From assembly GCA_020850325.1 (NCBI GenBank), contig JADZEW010000001.1, forward strand, positions 310,001-374,000: a DNA stretch of 64,000 nucleotides. Direction: 5' to 3'. Position 1 is the stretch's first letter. Each line of letters starts with the position of its first letter. Positions 9,801 to 18,254 of this stretch are shown here, piece by piece. The DNA comes from Methanoregulaceae archaeon. Lineage in GTDB: Bacteria > Armatimonadota > Fimbriimonadia > Fimbriimonadales > Fimbriimonadaceae. The position numbers and the translations under genes were made by a program. Under the pieces are notes generated by a model. It made no database searches. It saw only the letters and a program-made list of their open reading frames with translations, and was not told the origin of the DNA.

Positions 9801-11566
9801 ATCGAAGCGCCACGGACTTCGACGTCAAACGACTGATCCGTATCGACTACATACCGGTCGGCACGAGCGGCGAGGAAGAACTCGCCCCGCATCACGGTCG
9901 CGCGGCCCTGGCCGTCGTAATACTTGCCGGCGTCATCGGCCACCACCACGTCCGCGGTGTAGACCGCATCGAACTCGGCGGGCTCGGCGCCGCTCTTCGG
10001 ACGCGTTTCAAACTCGATGATCGCTTCGCCGTTCTCGTCGGTCTTGGTGGCCTTTATCTCGCCGACGTACGCTCCTCCGTAGTCCTCATCCTCGCCCCAA
10101 TACTCGTCGGAGAAGCTGTCGGGGCCGTAGTACGTCGATCGGTAGACCGAACCGCCAACGTTTGCATCGGGGACCGGGCCGCCATAGTAGTAGCTGACTT
10201 TGACCTTCATCCGGACGCGTTCGCCACGGATGTAGCTCGGCTTCTCCGGGGTGACCGTGATCGAATACGTCGGCTTGCGGTAGGCGGCGACTGAGACCGC
10301 GGTGCGCTCCTCACCCGAGGGTGTTCTCGTGACGATCCAATACATCCCCGGCGGGGCTTCGCGGCTCAGTTCGAACTTCCCGGAGTAGGTTCCCATCGGG
10401 CTCACCACGGCAGTCGACTTGGTGAGGACGTTCTCCTCGGGGTCTTCAAACTGCAGCGCGACCGACTCCAACGACGGAAGTTGATATTGGTCGCCAGCAT
10501 GCACTCTGGCCATGCCCTTGAAGTGCACGGTGTCGCCCGGTCGGTAGATGGTGCGGTCGGTGTAACCGACCAGCTTCAGCGGCTCGGCTTCGGGATCGGA
10601 ACGGTAGAGATCGACGAACGCTCGGGAGTCGCCCACCGTGGCTACGATCGGGCCCGGGGTCTCTCGAGAAAAGCGGAGAGTTCCCTCGCCCGAAGTCACC
10701 CCAACCGGCTTCATGCCTTCCTTCGTGGCGACGGAAATCGCGGCACCCGGAATCGGCTCGCCGGTCTGCAAGTCCGTCACAAAGGCCAGCGTGTCGTTGC
10801 CAACCGCCTTGCCGACCAAGCCCACCTTGGAGACCGCAAGCCAGGTCCCGGCGACTTGGCCGCCGCCCTTGGCTTGGAACCAATAGAAGCCCTCTGGAAG
10901 CGCTTTCAGGTCGAGGCTCTCGACGAATACGCCTTCAATGTCGCGGGTTGCTGGCTCTTGCCCCCAGGTTTCTACTTGAGTTCCCACGGTAGCCGGATCC
11001 GTGAGCTTTTTCGTCTGGTAGTTCGGATAGGCGAGTGGACTGAGGGCGGTGTAGAGATCACCCTTGGCGACCATTTTGTCGAAGTCCAGCCGGTAGACCG
11101 AGAAATTCAGCTCACCCTTGCCGACAAACCCCTTGAGCTGCATCTTCGGCGCTTCTTGGGGGCTGAAGATGTGCTGGCTGGCATAGAGCTCGAGGTAAGG
11201 AGGAATCGGCGGCAGAGCCACAGTCCCGTCGATGCGCTTTCCTTCGACAATCCGAATCGGTTTGCGCGTCAGCGAGTGCGCTTTGCCGGTAACCGTCATC
11301 AGGTAGTCGCCCTCGACAATGCCCGACAGGCGGAACTTGCCCTGGGTGTCGGTCTCCACGTAACGAATCCGGATGGGCGACTCTTCGTCGTGATACACCG
11401 GTTCGAGCGTAACCAGCGCCTTGGGTAACGCCTGGCCGTTCTCCTTCATGGTGATCGTGCCTTCAATGCCGCCGATCGCGACCTCTTCGGTGATGCCGTA
11501 AGCGAGCAACGCCCCGCATGCGATCAAACCGCCAACCAACCCAAGCCAACGCATCACGCTATTCAT
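6872..11566 (-). CDS. bacterial alpha-2-macroglobulin with thioester motif
   Basis: A 1564-residue envelope protein, the largest gene in the window. Bacterial alpha-2-macroglobulins trap attacking proteases: cleavage of a bait region exposes a reactive thioester. An N-terminal membrane segment (about 5-25) is followed by a carboxypeptidase-regulatory-like beta domain (about 30-110). The macroglobulin-like MG domains come next (GYTDRTIYRPGDTVHFKG near 340). The thioester motif GCVEQ is at about 1077-1081, followed by the alpha-toroid helices (GDGGWGWWE, YMTAYVLDGMHRARQAG). Keeping the Cys and Gln marks it as the trapping type rather than the thioester-less kind. A typical penicillin-binding protein 1C partner is not beside it; instead it is coupled to a polytopic membrane protein (ATGA) and VanW (GTGA). 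Confidence 0.93.
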   Translation of the reverse strand: MNSVMRWLGLVGGLIACGALLAYGITEEVAIGGIEGTITMKENGQALPKALVTLEPVYHDEESPIRIRYVETDTQGKFRLSGIVEGDYLMTVTGKAHSLTRKPIRIVEGKRIDGTVALPPIPPYLELYASQHIFSPQEAPKMQLKGFVGKGELNFSVYRLDFDKMVAKGDLYTALSPLAYPNYQTKKLTDPATVGTQVETWGQEPATRDIEGVFVESLDLKALPEGFYWFQAKGGGQVAGTWLAVSKVGLVGKAVGNDTLAFVTDLQTGEPIPGAAISVATKEGMKPVGVTSGEGTLRFSRETPGPIVATVGDSRAFVDLYRSDPEAEPLKLVGYTDRTIYRPGDTVHFKGMARVHAGDQYQLPSLESVALQFEDPEENVLTKSTAVVSPMGTYSGKFELSREAPPGMYWIVTRTPSGEERTAVSVAAYRKPTYSITVTPEKPSYIRGERVRMKVKVSYYYGGPVPDANVGGSVYRSTYYGPDSFSDEYWGEDEDYGGAYVGEIKATKTDENGEAIIEFETRPKSGAEPAEFDAVYTADVVVADDAGKYYDGQGRATVMRGEFFLAARADRYVVDTDQSFDVEVRGASIDGKPAEGQTLDITTGIERWDGKQYSLYHTEAQKLTLDSTGIAKLSLKSSRPGSYVIRVRAQDRRGNVIEASEYVWIDGRIDAGSLAPRPLKLELDRSKYAPGDRAKILIQTDKPGGSVLLAMEGERLYDTRVVPMTSPSVTVEWPVSEAYSPNVQVTASYIREKSFRTGADMLTVTNPRRELKISIEPSTQQTEPGQTVTYRVRTTTADGQPTPAEVSLAVVDESIFALAEDQLDLGREFYPMRYNAVQTAYSFPDLYLDGGDKAPTSIQVRRTFKDTAFWTPVVTTDATGTADVPVTLPDNLTTWRATVFGITARTEVGKAVSKVVSSKPLMVRLEAPTFMVAGDRQRVAAVVSNRTGQNATVKLQFETADYDVEGGLNQSVEVPQDGTKSVELFVSPKRAGNATMIAKAWIEGGANDGVESTVPILAPGRLIHERFAGVAAGSGNVSLNVRSGADPGSMRLRVTVASTLASSLVPALDALVDFPYGCVEQTMSRFLPSVVVAQAMQQGGFPAPSRAAQIPQIVRDGFVRLGAMQQGDGGWGWWEYGSSDPYMTAYVLDGMHRARQAGFVPPMNRIERALKWSQDYLKKPLAPIEPVTSANEKAWREEARRREIADRAYVALALALWGRPEPAKAFFKEHANDASPIVAVAAVRAMKAMGADTSAAITKLAQQATVSGAIASWNEGYWGVETTGRALLALVEAKPDHPLVPKATRYLLEKRRGSMWYATRDTSHALVALARLLGKSGELTQSGEIGVSLNGIVVGTAQATPNSGETTIDVRLGENGVALRPGANTVELVGRGVGKVYYTVELRQVVTEGLDKPIDASGLSVTRSYHKLQVRQFEDGTRKFAPVETPISEASPGELIQVRLTVKSDRPREFMMVEDPIPAGVRVTEREDVESPGDWIWWWDKLQIFDDRVALFARRIQAGDNVFTYTVRVENPGRSQALPTSVSNMYDPEAVASSSAAKLEVRSR

Positions 11567-12990
11567 GCTCCTTGCTGTTCCTTGGAACGCTTGAACTCAC
11601 CCGACAGTACGGCGATCGCGAGCGCCAACACGAGTACGCCTCCGCCCAGCCAGGCGAGCCGGACGAGCTTCTCGTCACGCGCCAAATCGAGGTGAGGTAA
11701 GAGAACGCCGAACGTGGCCGTCATCGCCGCCGACAATCCCATGCCCAGCGTGTACGCGTGCGCCGAACGCTCGCCGCGCACCGCTTCGATCAGCGCCGCC
11801 ATGCCCAGGCCGAAGACATAGCCGACCGCGCCCTTCGCTCCCAGAAGCACGGCCGCCGCGACGGGACCGACGATCAGCACGGCGATCCACAAACCACCCG
11901 CAACCAGCGTGAGGAATCCGCCCCGCTTCGATACCGCCCGCAGCCATTCCTGCGCCATCACTGGCAGCGTCGCGCCGAGCACCAGACCGATCATTGCGTA
12001 GTGCTGCGCCAAGTCGAGTGCACGCGGAGCTTCGGCGTGGGTTTCACGGAAGACCCGGAAGAAGGTCAACGCGGCAAGCGGGCCCAGCGTGAGAAGCGCG
12101 CGACGATTCCCGGCCGCCAACAGGACGCCGGTCGCCACGAGCAGCACGACCGCGACTCCAAAACCCTTCGCATAGCCGAATGCCGCCGATCCCGCCGCGA
12201 TCCAGATCACGCTGCCGACGGTCAGGCGGAGGGTCGAAGCGTCGTCTTCTTCGGGGCAAAGCCCGTGCACGATCAACGCCAGAAGCGATCCGCCGAAACC
12301 GAGAACAAGCAACTCGCTCACCTGCAGCAGGCGATCGCCGATCAGCCACAAGCTGACCGTAGTCAGGATCACCATCGCGCCCAAGCGGGCGATGGCTGTG
12401 CCCTTGAGCAAGCTCCCGAACACCCCGGCCAGAACGGCGGCGAGGGCGATTGCCAGCCCCAGCAGAGTGCCGGCGTGTGAACCGTACTCGCCCACTTGGC
12501 CCGCCTTGCCGAGCAGATTGACAGCGACGATGGGTCCGACGAAGGCTGCGGCTCGCATGCCCCAGGGGTTCGGATCGTCTTGGGTTCCGATGCTTAGGAA
12601 CCACGCTCCAACCGCCGCGCCAAAGACGAGCGCCAATGGCATGCTCGGGTAAGGCAAGAGGGCGATCGACCCTACGGCCAAGACCGCCATGCCCATCGGA
12701 GCCGATCGCCCCGCGCTTTGCTGGCCGGGCATCAGGCCGAGGGCGTAGGCAACTGCCGCCAGCAACGCACCGATCGCCGCGGAGAGCGTCAGCGGCAACG
12801 CATCTTCCAGACCGCCGTATCCGCTGAACGCCCCAAAAACAAGCGCTCCGACCACGATGGCCAGCACAAGAAATGCCCCCGCTGGGGCCTCACGTTTCTT
12901 TGCCGTTTCGGCGGGAAGGTGGTCTCGAAGGAACACGGCCGCGACGGCGATGACGACGGCCAAGATGGGAAGGAGTTGATCGAGTTTCAA
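11563..12990 (-). CDS. polytopic membrane protein of unknown function
   Basis: A 475-residue protein of about a dozen hydrophobic segments with short polar loops, so it sits in the cytoplasmic membrane. The first segment is at about 7-22 (LPILAVVIAVAAVFLRD). I recognise no family and no catalytic motif. The start appears to be TTG at 12990, because an in-frame stop lies shortly upstream and no ATG follows for a long way. Its stop overlaps the alpha-2-macroglobulin ATG (ATGA), so it is the first gene of the membrane protein, macroglobulin, VanW operon. A candidate TAAACT -10 is at 13010-13015. A role in anchoring or exporting the macroglobulin is a guess from position. Confidence 0.7.
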   Translation of the reverse strand: MKLDQLLPILAVVIAVAAVFLRDHLPAETAKKREAPAGAFLVLAIVVGALVFGAFSGYGGLEDALPLTLSAAIGALLAAVAYALGLMPGQQSAGRSAPMGMAVLAVGSIALLPYPSMPLALVFGAAVGAWFLSIGTQDDPNPWGMRAAAFVGPIVAVNLLGKAGQVGEYGSHAGTLLGLAIALAAVLAGVFGSLLKGTAIARLGAMVILTTVSLWLIGDRLLQVSELLVLGFGGSLLALIVHGLCPEEDDASTLRLTVGSVIWIAAGSAAFGYAKGFGVAVVLLVATGVLLAAGNRRALLTLGPLAALTFFRVFRETHAEAPRALDLAQHYAMIGLVLGATLPVMAQEWLRAVSKRGGFLTLVAGGLWIAVLIVGPVAAAVLLGAKGAVGYVFGLGMAALIEAVRGERSAHAYTLGMGLSAAMTATFGVLLPHLDLARDEKLVRLAWLGGGVLVLALAIAVLSGEFKRSKEQQGA

Positions 12991-13036
12991 GGGTGGTGTC
13001 CTGCTTCACAGTTTAGGACGAACCGACCCCTCAGAG

Positions 13037-14722
13037 TTACGCGCCGCGGCGATTTCTTTGCTCTTGCTCCAAGTTCTCGATGGACCGATCGAGCAAACGG
13101 TCCAACTCTCCCGTGCCGATCCGGCGTTCGAGTTCGCCGTAAGCACGCCTCAGTTGTCGTCGCTCGGTGACCGAAGGGAGATGCCCCATCGAACGCCGCC
13201 GAACATAGGCCCGAGCCAGTGCATCGATGGCAACCTCGGTCTGGCCGGCAGAGGCCGCGGCAAGCCCCAAGGCTTCGCAGAGCAAAATGTGGAGCCTCCC
13301 GAAGTCGCTCCTTGGGTCGGAGATCAGGGGCCTCAGTTGCTCAACGGCCTCCTCGTACCTCCGCTGCAAGATCAGTTCCGCCCCCATGATGTAGTCAAAG
13401 GCGTAACTCAGATAGCGATCGCCGAACGCATCGGCGGCCTGAATGCCGATCGTACGAAACTCCTGCATCGCTTCAAGGGCCCCCATCTCCCACGAGACAA
13501 TGCTCATGTTCGCAAGATTCCAGCGAGCCATCCGGTTGAAACCCTCGCCATTTGCCCGCCGCACCGCCTCGCGGACAAACTGCCAACCGCGCTCGATATC
13601 GCCGCCGTGCCACCGGTGCGCCCCCTCGATGGTGTACCCGTAGGCACCTGCGCTTTCGCGGGGAGCTCTCTCGTTTAGATCCCACAATCGGCCAATCGTC
13701 GGGTGGTTCGGCGTAATGTTGCCCTGTTCCAGGCCGATCAGGCCGAGAGCGATCAGCGCTTGCGCCTCGGTGGCAGTCTGCCCTCGAATCCGAGACCACT
13801 CGACCACGTCAAGCAGGATCTCTGACGAGCGGCGATAGGCACCCAACCGGTGATAGATGTGGCCCAGGGTCCCCTGGAGGCGCCCGAAGTGCTCGGAATC
13901 TCGCGGCGTAAGTTGGGTCGCTTGCCGGTAGAGCGGCAGAATCCGGCGAAATCCCAAGTTGGACAGTACTTCACCGCTGACACTCAGCATCTCGATCGCC
14001 TGATCCCGGTCATGGTCTAGATACAGTTGGATGACCCTTTCGAGTTCGGCAGCTCCGGGCGGCACCGTTGCGTGTAATGCAAGCGAAGGCCAGGGCTGGC
14101 GCCGAATCTGGATCGCGTCTTCCGGAGATTCTTCCAACTCGCGAAGCAGCTCGAGAGCTTCCTCGTCTTCGGGGTCGATCTCCAGCGCCTTCCGCACCCA
14201 GTTCGTTGCACTCGCACGATCGGAGGGCGCCAGCAGCACGGCGAGCTGAATGGAAAGGTCGAGGGCTTCGACCGCAAGTTCTGCGCGCAGGTCAGCCACC
14301 CAGGGATCATCCCAACCTGGGAGGGGTTCAGCGTAGGAGTCAAGCGCTCCCGCAAGGGCCTCCGAGCGTCGCTCTTTGGGAGCCGCGTTGGCAAGACCCG
14401 TTCGCTGGCGAAACTCAGCGACATCCGTCTCCACGCCCCGGAGCTCGACGATCATTTCGTCGGCGACCAGCAGAGACGGGTCGGGCAGAACCCGCCGAAT
14501 CATGCTCAAGGCTTGGCGAAGGCTCACACGTGCCCGATCGGGCTGATCCGTGGGCCAGTACTCAACGATAAGCGCCTCACGCGAATGCGGGCGAGGATCA
14601 AGCGCCAGCTGCGCGAGGATAGCGGTGGCCTTCCGAGTAGGCAAACGCTCAACGACCTCAGTCGGCGTTTCCAACCGAAAGGTGCCCATCGCGCGGACTC
14701 GGAGAAGAGGAGCTGAACTCAT
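13037..14722 (-). CDS. SARP-like transcriptional regulator with BTAD and TPR repeats
   Basis: A 561-residue protein. Residues about 7-100 resemble the OmpR-type winged-helix DNA-binding domain of SARP regulators (RVRAMGTFRLET, then LPTRKATAILAQLAL and SREALIVEYWP). The bacterial transcriptional activator domain (about 105-215; ALEIDPEDEEALELLRELEE) follows. The rest is a helical array of degenerate TPR-like units to the C terminus. SARPs usually activate nearby biosynthetic genes, but no such cluster is present here, so the target is unknown. Unlike AfsR there is no NB-ARC ATPase domain. It is divergent from lipA with only 36 bases between start codons. Confidence 0.78.
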   Translation of the reverse strand: MSSAPLLRVRAMGTFRLETPTEVVERLPTRKATAILAQLALDPRPHSREALIVEYWPTDQPDRARVSLRQALSMIRRVLPDPSLLVADEMIVELRGVETDVAEFRQRTGLANAAPKERRSEALAGALDSYAEPLPGWDDPWVADLRAELAVEALDLSIQLAVLLAPSDRASATNWVRKALEIDPEDEEALELLRELEESPEDAIQIRRQPWPSLALHATVPPGAAELERVIQLYLDHDRDQAIEMLSVSGEVLSNLGFRRILPLYRQATQLTPRDSEHFGRLQGTLGHIYHRLGAYRRSSEILLDVVEWSRIRGQTATEAQALIALGLIGLEQGNITPNHPTIGRLWDLNERAPRESAGAYGYTIEGAHRWHGGDIERGWQFVREAVRRANGEGFNRMARWNLANMSIVSWEMGALEAMQEFRTIGIQAADAFGDRYLSYAFDYIMGAELILQRRYEEAVEQLRPLISDPRSDFGRLHILLCEALGLAAASAGQTEVAIDALARAYVRRRSMGHLPSVTERRQLRRAYGELERRIGTGELDRLLDRSIENLEQEQRNRRGA

Positions 14723-14743
14723 GAAAGGGGGACTTGGGCTCGG

Positions 14744-14749
14744 TATACT
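14744..14749 (+). promoter_or_regulatory. -10 element TATACT for lipA
   Basis: TATACT ends 9 bases before the lipA ATG in a 36-base divergent gap. No Shine-Dalgarno sequence is visible, so lipA is predicted to be leaderless. Confidence 0.55.
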
Positions 14750-14758
14750 CCTGTATTA

Positions 14759-15643
14759 ATGACGCAACGTCTCCCGGAGTGGTTGACGATCCGGCTTCCC
14801 CGCCCCGACACCATCAAAGAAGTCGAGGGCATGATGCGGGCCAAAAACCTTCATACGGTCTGCGAAAGCGCCCGGTGTCCGAATCTGGCTGAATGCTGGA
14901 GCAAGAAGACCGCGACGTTCATGATCCTCGGCGACACCTGCACTCGCAGCTGTGGGTTCTGCGCTATCAAAGTAGGACGTGGGCAGGAACTCGACCCGTT
15001 CGAACCCGCCAACGTCGCCAAAGTCACCAAAGACCTCGGCCTACAGCACGTCGTCGTCACCAGCGTCGCCCGCGACGATCTCGCCGATGAAGGCGCTGAG
15101 CAGTTCGCCCGCACCATTCGCGCCCTGCATCACCAGAACCCGCACACGATCGTCGAGGTTCTGACCCCCGACTTTAAGGCGAAGCCCGATCTGGTGAAGA
15201 TCGTGACCGACGCCCAACCTGAAATCTACAACCACAATATCGAGACCATCGAGCGGTTGCACACCGTAGTCCGCCCCCAAGCGAAGTACGACCGCACCCT
15301 GCGCGTTCTCGAAATGGTCAAAGAGTTCGATCCGACGATCTACACCAAGTCGGGCATCATGCTCGGCCTTGGCGAGACTCGTGACGAAGTGTTGACCACG
15401 CTTCGCGATCTACGCGCCGTCGGCGTGGACGCGGTGACGATCGGCCAGTATCTGCGCCCGACCATGAAGCACCTCCCCGTGGTGAGCTTCATCCACCCCA
15501 CCGAGTTCAAGGAATACGAGCAGATCGGCGAAGAAATGGGCTTTGCGTTTGTCGCCTCGGGCCCGTTCATCCGAAGCTCGTACAACGCGGCCGAGTTCTC
15601 GAAGAAGGTCATGGCCGAGCGGTTCGCCGCCGCGGCCGTTTAG
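14759..15643 (+). CDS. lipA: lipoyl synthase
   Basis: A 294-residue radical-SAM enzyme that inserts two sulfur atoms into protein-bound octanoyl groups to make lipoate for 2-oxoacid dehydrogenases and the glycine cleavage system. Both iron-sulfur clusters are visible: the auxiliary-cluster cysteines 35, 40 and 46 (CESARCPNLAEC) and the radical-SAM CxxxCxxC at 61-68 (CTRSCGFC). The conserved C-terminal RSSYNA, whose Ser ligates the auxiliary cluster, is also present. Length is normal. No lipB is adjacent. A cysteine-cluster protein gene follows 9 bases later and may be co-transcribed. Confidence 0.98.
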   Translation: MTQRLPEWLTIRLPRPDTIKEVEGMMRAKNLHTVCESARCPNLAECWSKKTATFMILGDTCTRSCGFCAIKVGRGQELDPFEPANVAKVTKDLGLQHVVVTSVARDDLADEGAEQFARTIRALHHQNPHTIVEVLTPDFKAKPDLVKIVTDAQPEIYNHNIETIERLHTVVRPQAKYDRTLRVLEMVKEFDPTIYTKSGIMLGLGETRDEVLTTLRDLRAVGVDAVTIGQYLRPTMKHLPVVSFIHPTEFKEYEQIGEEMGFAFVASGPFIRSSYNAAEFSKKVMAERFAAAAV

Positions 15644-15652
15644 GTCAGGTCC

Positions 15653-16528
15653 ATGGGCAAGAACCAGCAGGCTAAGGATCTGCGGCGAGAGATGTCTCGC
15701 ATCATCGACCTGATGGCAAAGTATCAGGTCCAACTGCCGGTCGAGCTGATCAAGTCGCCGCACTTCGAGCAGCTTCGGATGCCTTTTGCGGAGAAGGTCG
15801 CGCTGTTCCTGGCCCCGATGGATCGCGAACGCAGCGAAGCGTCGCTTCGCGAAGGCACGCGCATGCTTCACGAGAGTCTGAACCAACTGCTGGACCGGGC
15901 TCCGGAGAAGATTAGCTTTGAAGATCGACCCGAGCCCATCAAGCTGGCTTGCCAGTTGGGGTGTAACCATTGCTGCACGCTTCGGGTCGCGCTCAAAGCC
16001 CCCGAGGTCATCTTGCTTGCAAACGCCTTGCGTAAACGCCTGTCCCCCGAGGAGATGGCGGCGTTGAAGGATCGAATCGAGAAGTTCGAGCTCGACCTTT
16101 CGACCAAGAGCCTGATCGAGCGCGCTTACCGGTCGGTCCTGTGCCCCCTCAACGTGGACTCCCTCTGCATCGCTTACCTGCACCGGCCGATCAACTGCAG
16201 TTCGTACCACTCCTTCAGCCTGCAGGCTTGTCTCGACGACATGGCCGATCCCGCCGCCGGAAACGTCGTGCCGACCGACCCCTACCGGCGGATGTTGCAG
16301 GCGATGCACGGCCAGGCCCTCGAGTGCGGCCTGATGGCCCTAGGTCTGGACCACGACGATCTCGAACTCGTTCCGGCGTTGCGCATCGCGCTGGCCGACC
16401 CGGACGCCGGCGCGAAGTACCTGCGCGGCGAGCCGGTGTTCGCCGAAGCCAACCAGCCCGAACTGCGCGAAGCCCTCGACCGGGAGTTTGAATCGCGCCC
16501 GATGACCCAGATTCCTGTCAAGGGATGA
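15653..16528 (+). CDS. YkgJ-type cysteine cluster protein
   Basis: A 291-residue cytosolic protein. The central region carries the CxxxCxxCC-like cluster (LACQLGCNHCC, about 100-110), then a second pair of Cys in CPLNVDSLCIAYLHRP and CSSYHSFSLQAC. This matches the YkgJ family, thought to bind zinc or an iron-sulfur cluster; its reaction is unknown. The N-terminal 90 residues are helical and family-unspecific. It starts 9 bases after lipA, so a shared transcript is likely, and iron-sulfur handling would fit with LipA, though that link is inference. Confidence 0.8.
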   Translation: MGKNQQAKDLRREMSRIIDLMAKYQVQLPVELIKSPHFEQLRMPFAEKVALFLAPMDRERSEASLREGTRMLHESLNQLLDRAPEKISFEDRPEPIKLACQLGCNHCCTLRVALKAPEVILLANALRKRLSPEEMAALKDRIEKFELDLSTKSLIERAYRSVLCPLNVDSLCIAYLHRPINCSSYHSFSLQACLDDMADPAAGNVVPTDPYRRMLQAMHGQALECGLMALGLDHDDLELVPALRIALADPDAGAKYLRGEPVFAEANQPELREALDREFESRPMTQIPVKG

Positions 16529-16550
16529 GGGGTACGGCCCCAGCGTAGGG

Positions 16551-16558
16551 TATAAAAT
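16551..16558 (+). promoter_or_regulatory. -10 element TATAAAAT for tRNA-Trp
   Basis: TATAAAAT lies 12 bases before the first base of the tRNA, correctly placed for transcription to start near the mature 5' end. A -35 box is not obvious. Confidence 0.55.
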
Positions 16559-16570
16559 GAGAGCACCTGC

Positions 16571-16646
<76 letters not shown>

Positions 16647-16651
16647 TGAAT

Positions 16652-17644
16652 CTAGCCACCCGGAAGTCGACCAACGACTTCGATGAGGAACCCTCTCCCT
16701 CGCGCCGATGAAAAGACCGTCAAGGTCACCATCGTCTCAACCTTCACCTCGGACGATTCTAAGTGAACCCGAGCTTCATCCGCTGAGGCAAATCCGTAAG
16801 CGCGAAACCCCGCTATGAACTGCTCTCTCGCGCTCTTCTTGAGATCTTCGGGGAGCTGACTAAAGGGCACTGGTGCGGCCAAACCGCCCCTTATTTCTCT
16901 CATGCTCTGAACCAGGTTCAGCAAGACCTCGTCGCGCTGCTTCTTCAGATCAGTCATCTCCGCCTCCACGAGCTTGCTTAGGTGTTGTAGTCCATCCGAC
17001 ATTCGGCCCGTGAAGTAGGACAACAAGTGAACACCAAACTCGCCCCGAGTTAGCGTGCTGTTCACCTGATTATTCTCGCTGCTCGTGCCACCTGCTTCTG
17101 AACCACTTCGCTTCGGAGCGGACTTCTCTAACTCAGCGTGAATCTTCCTGCGCTCTTCAATATCACCGAATAGGCTCACTTCAAAAGACTTGCCCGACGG
17201 ACCCGTCAGGGTCAGCTGACTCATGTGGCCAGCAGCGGCTTTGTAATCGCCCTCGATTGAGCCAAGTCGCGCTCTCACTCGCTTTTCCACGGCATCGCGA
17301 TCCGATCCCGCCATCTTCGCGAGATCGAGTATTCCCTGGCTGTCCGCGTGCTTGAGCATGGATGAATAGAGCTCACGTTCTTCGACAATTTCCGTCAACA
17401 TCGGCAACTGGCGATCCAACAGGATCAGCCCGCTCTTGCCCCACTCCGCCACGCGAAAGCGCTTCTCGTCTACTTGCTCGCGATAGGCAGACAGTGTTGT
17501 GTTGCGCCGCGTCACTTTCTCAATCGTGGCGATCAGCTTCTTGTCATTTGATGCGACAAGCACATCAATGACGGGTTCGACCTGATCAGACGCAGCAAAG
17601 GCGCTTAGCAACGGGAGCCAGATCATGAGCGGGCCGTAAGTCAT
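16652..17644 (-). CDS. predicted exported protein of unknown function
   Basis: A 330-residue protein with a signal peptide (LMIWLPLLSAFAASD) and a mostly helical, charged mature region; a Ser/Gly/Asn-rich linker lies near the middle. No family is recognised. The ATG at 17644 is one base past the stop of the upstream gene, so the two form an operon; a longer start at 17668 would overlap that gene without benefit. Base composition is less GC-rich than the neighbours. It sits immediately 3' of tRNA-Trp, a common landing site for acquired DNA, but no integrase or repeat of the tRNA end was seen. Confidence 0.65.
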   Translation of the reverse strand: MTYGPLMIWLPLLSAFAASDQVEPVIDVLVASNDKKLIATIEKVTRRNTTLSAYREQVDEKRFRVAEWGKSGLILLDRQLPMLTEIVEERELYSSMLKHADSQGILDLAKMAGSDRDAVEKRVRARLGSIEGDYKAAAGHMSQLTLTGPSGKSFEVSLFGDIEERRKIHAELEKSAPKRSGSEAGGTSSENNQVNSTLTRGEFGVHLLSYFTGRMSDGLQHLSKLVEAEMTDLKKQRDEVLLNLVQSMREIRGGLAAPVPFSQLPEDLKKSAREQFIAGFRAYGFASADEARVHLESSEVKVETMVTLTVFSSARGRGFLIEVVGRLPGG

Positions 17645-17645
17645 G

Positions 17646-18152
17646 CTAGTTGCCGCCCCCGCTTCCACCGCTACCCATCGGCGTTACTACGATCCACATG
17701 GATTCAGTAGTATGCATGCCTGGATTATTGGTGGTATCGTGTTGGAATGCACCGTAGTAGCGAAGAAAGCGGGAAGCAGTGGTTGGCGACCCGCTTGACC
17801 TCGAAAAGACCTCATGACCCCAACGGATAGTGTAGTCTTCGAAGTGACTGACTCGATCCCCGTCCTCAAGTTCCATTTCCCACGCGGAATCAAACTCCCA
17901 CTCGTTCTCAGCCAAGTTTGCAAAGTAGTTGCTCCATGTCGGGTTGGGGTCCAAAGGGGGAGGAGTCCCCGTCACCCAGAACCAGTTCAGGACCGACTCC
18001 TCCCACTCGTATTCACCATTTTCTTCGATGTCGAAGTACGACACGAGTCGAGTGTTAGAACTGGAACCCAGGTCCGCATCGGTCAAGACCCATTGACATG
18101 CCCCAAACGCGCTCGAAAGGAGCGATACGGTTAAAACGAAAATCAGTTTCAT
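17646..18152 (-). CDS. small secreted protein of unknown function behind a homopolymer promoter
   Basis: A 168-residue secreted protein. The signal peptide is clear (MKLIFVLTVSLLSSAFGA). The mature part is rich in acidic and aromatic residues (Trp, Tyr, Glu) and ends in a Gly/Ser tail (GSGGSGGGN). No family is recognised. Unlike most unit-leading genes here, it has a strong Shine-Dalgarno sequence (AGGAGG, 8 bases before ATG). Its promoter has a T8G9 tract between -35 and -10, which could make expression switchable. It is followed one base later by the 330-residue exported protein. Confidence 0.7.
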   Translation of the reverse strand: MKLIFVLTVSLLSSAFGACQWVLTDADLGSSSNTRLVSYFDIEENGEYEWEESVLNWFWVTGTPPPLDPNPTWSNYFANLAENEWEFDSAWEMELEDGDRVSHFEDYTIRWGHEVFSRSSGSPTTASRFLRYYGAFQHDTTNNPGMHTTESMWIVVTPMGSGGSGGGN

Positions 18153-18160
18153 TCGATTTT

Positions 18161-18203
18161 CCTCCTATTGCGACCATACCCCCCCCCAAAAAAAAGAAAT
18201 CAA
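18161..18203 (-). promoter_or_regulatory. promoter with T8G9 spacer, plus Shine-Dalgarno site
   Basis: On the minus strand, -35 TTGATT (18198-18203) and -10 TATGGT (18173-18178) are separated by 19 bases made of TC, eight T and nine G. AGGAGG at 18161-18166 is the ribosome site. The predicted transcript begins close to the AGGAGG. Slippage in the tract would change the spacer length towards or away from 17. Confidence 0.55.
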
Positions 18204-18220
18204 CCCCTGGTACAGAGATG

Positions 18221-18248
18221 TTAACGACCGGTCAACGTACGGTAGGAT
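18221..18248 (+). promoter_or_regulatory. promoter TTAACG-N16-TAGGAT for the metallophosphatase gene
   Basis: TTAACG (18221-18226) and TAGGAT (18243-18248) are 16 bases apart; the -10 ends 6 bases before ATG 18255. No Shine-Dalgarno sequence is present, so a leaderless message is predicted. Confidence 0.6.
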
Positions 18249-18254
18249 GCGCGC

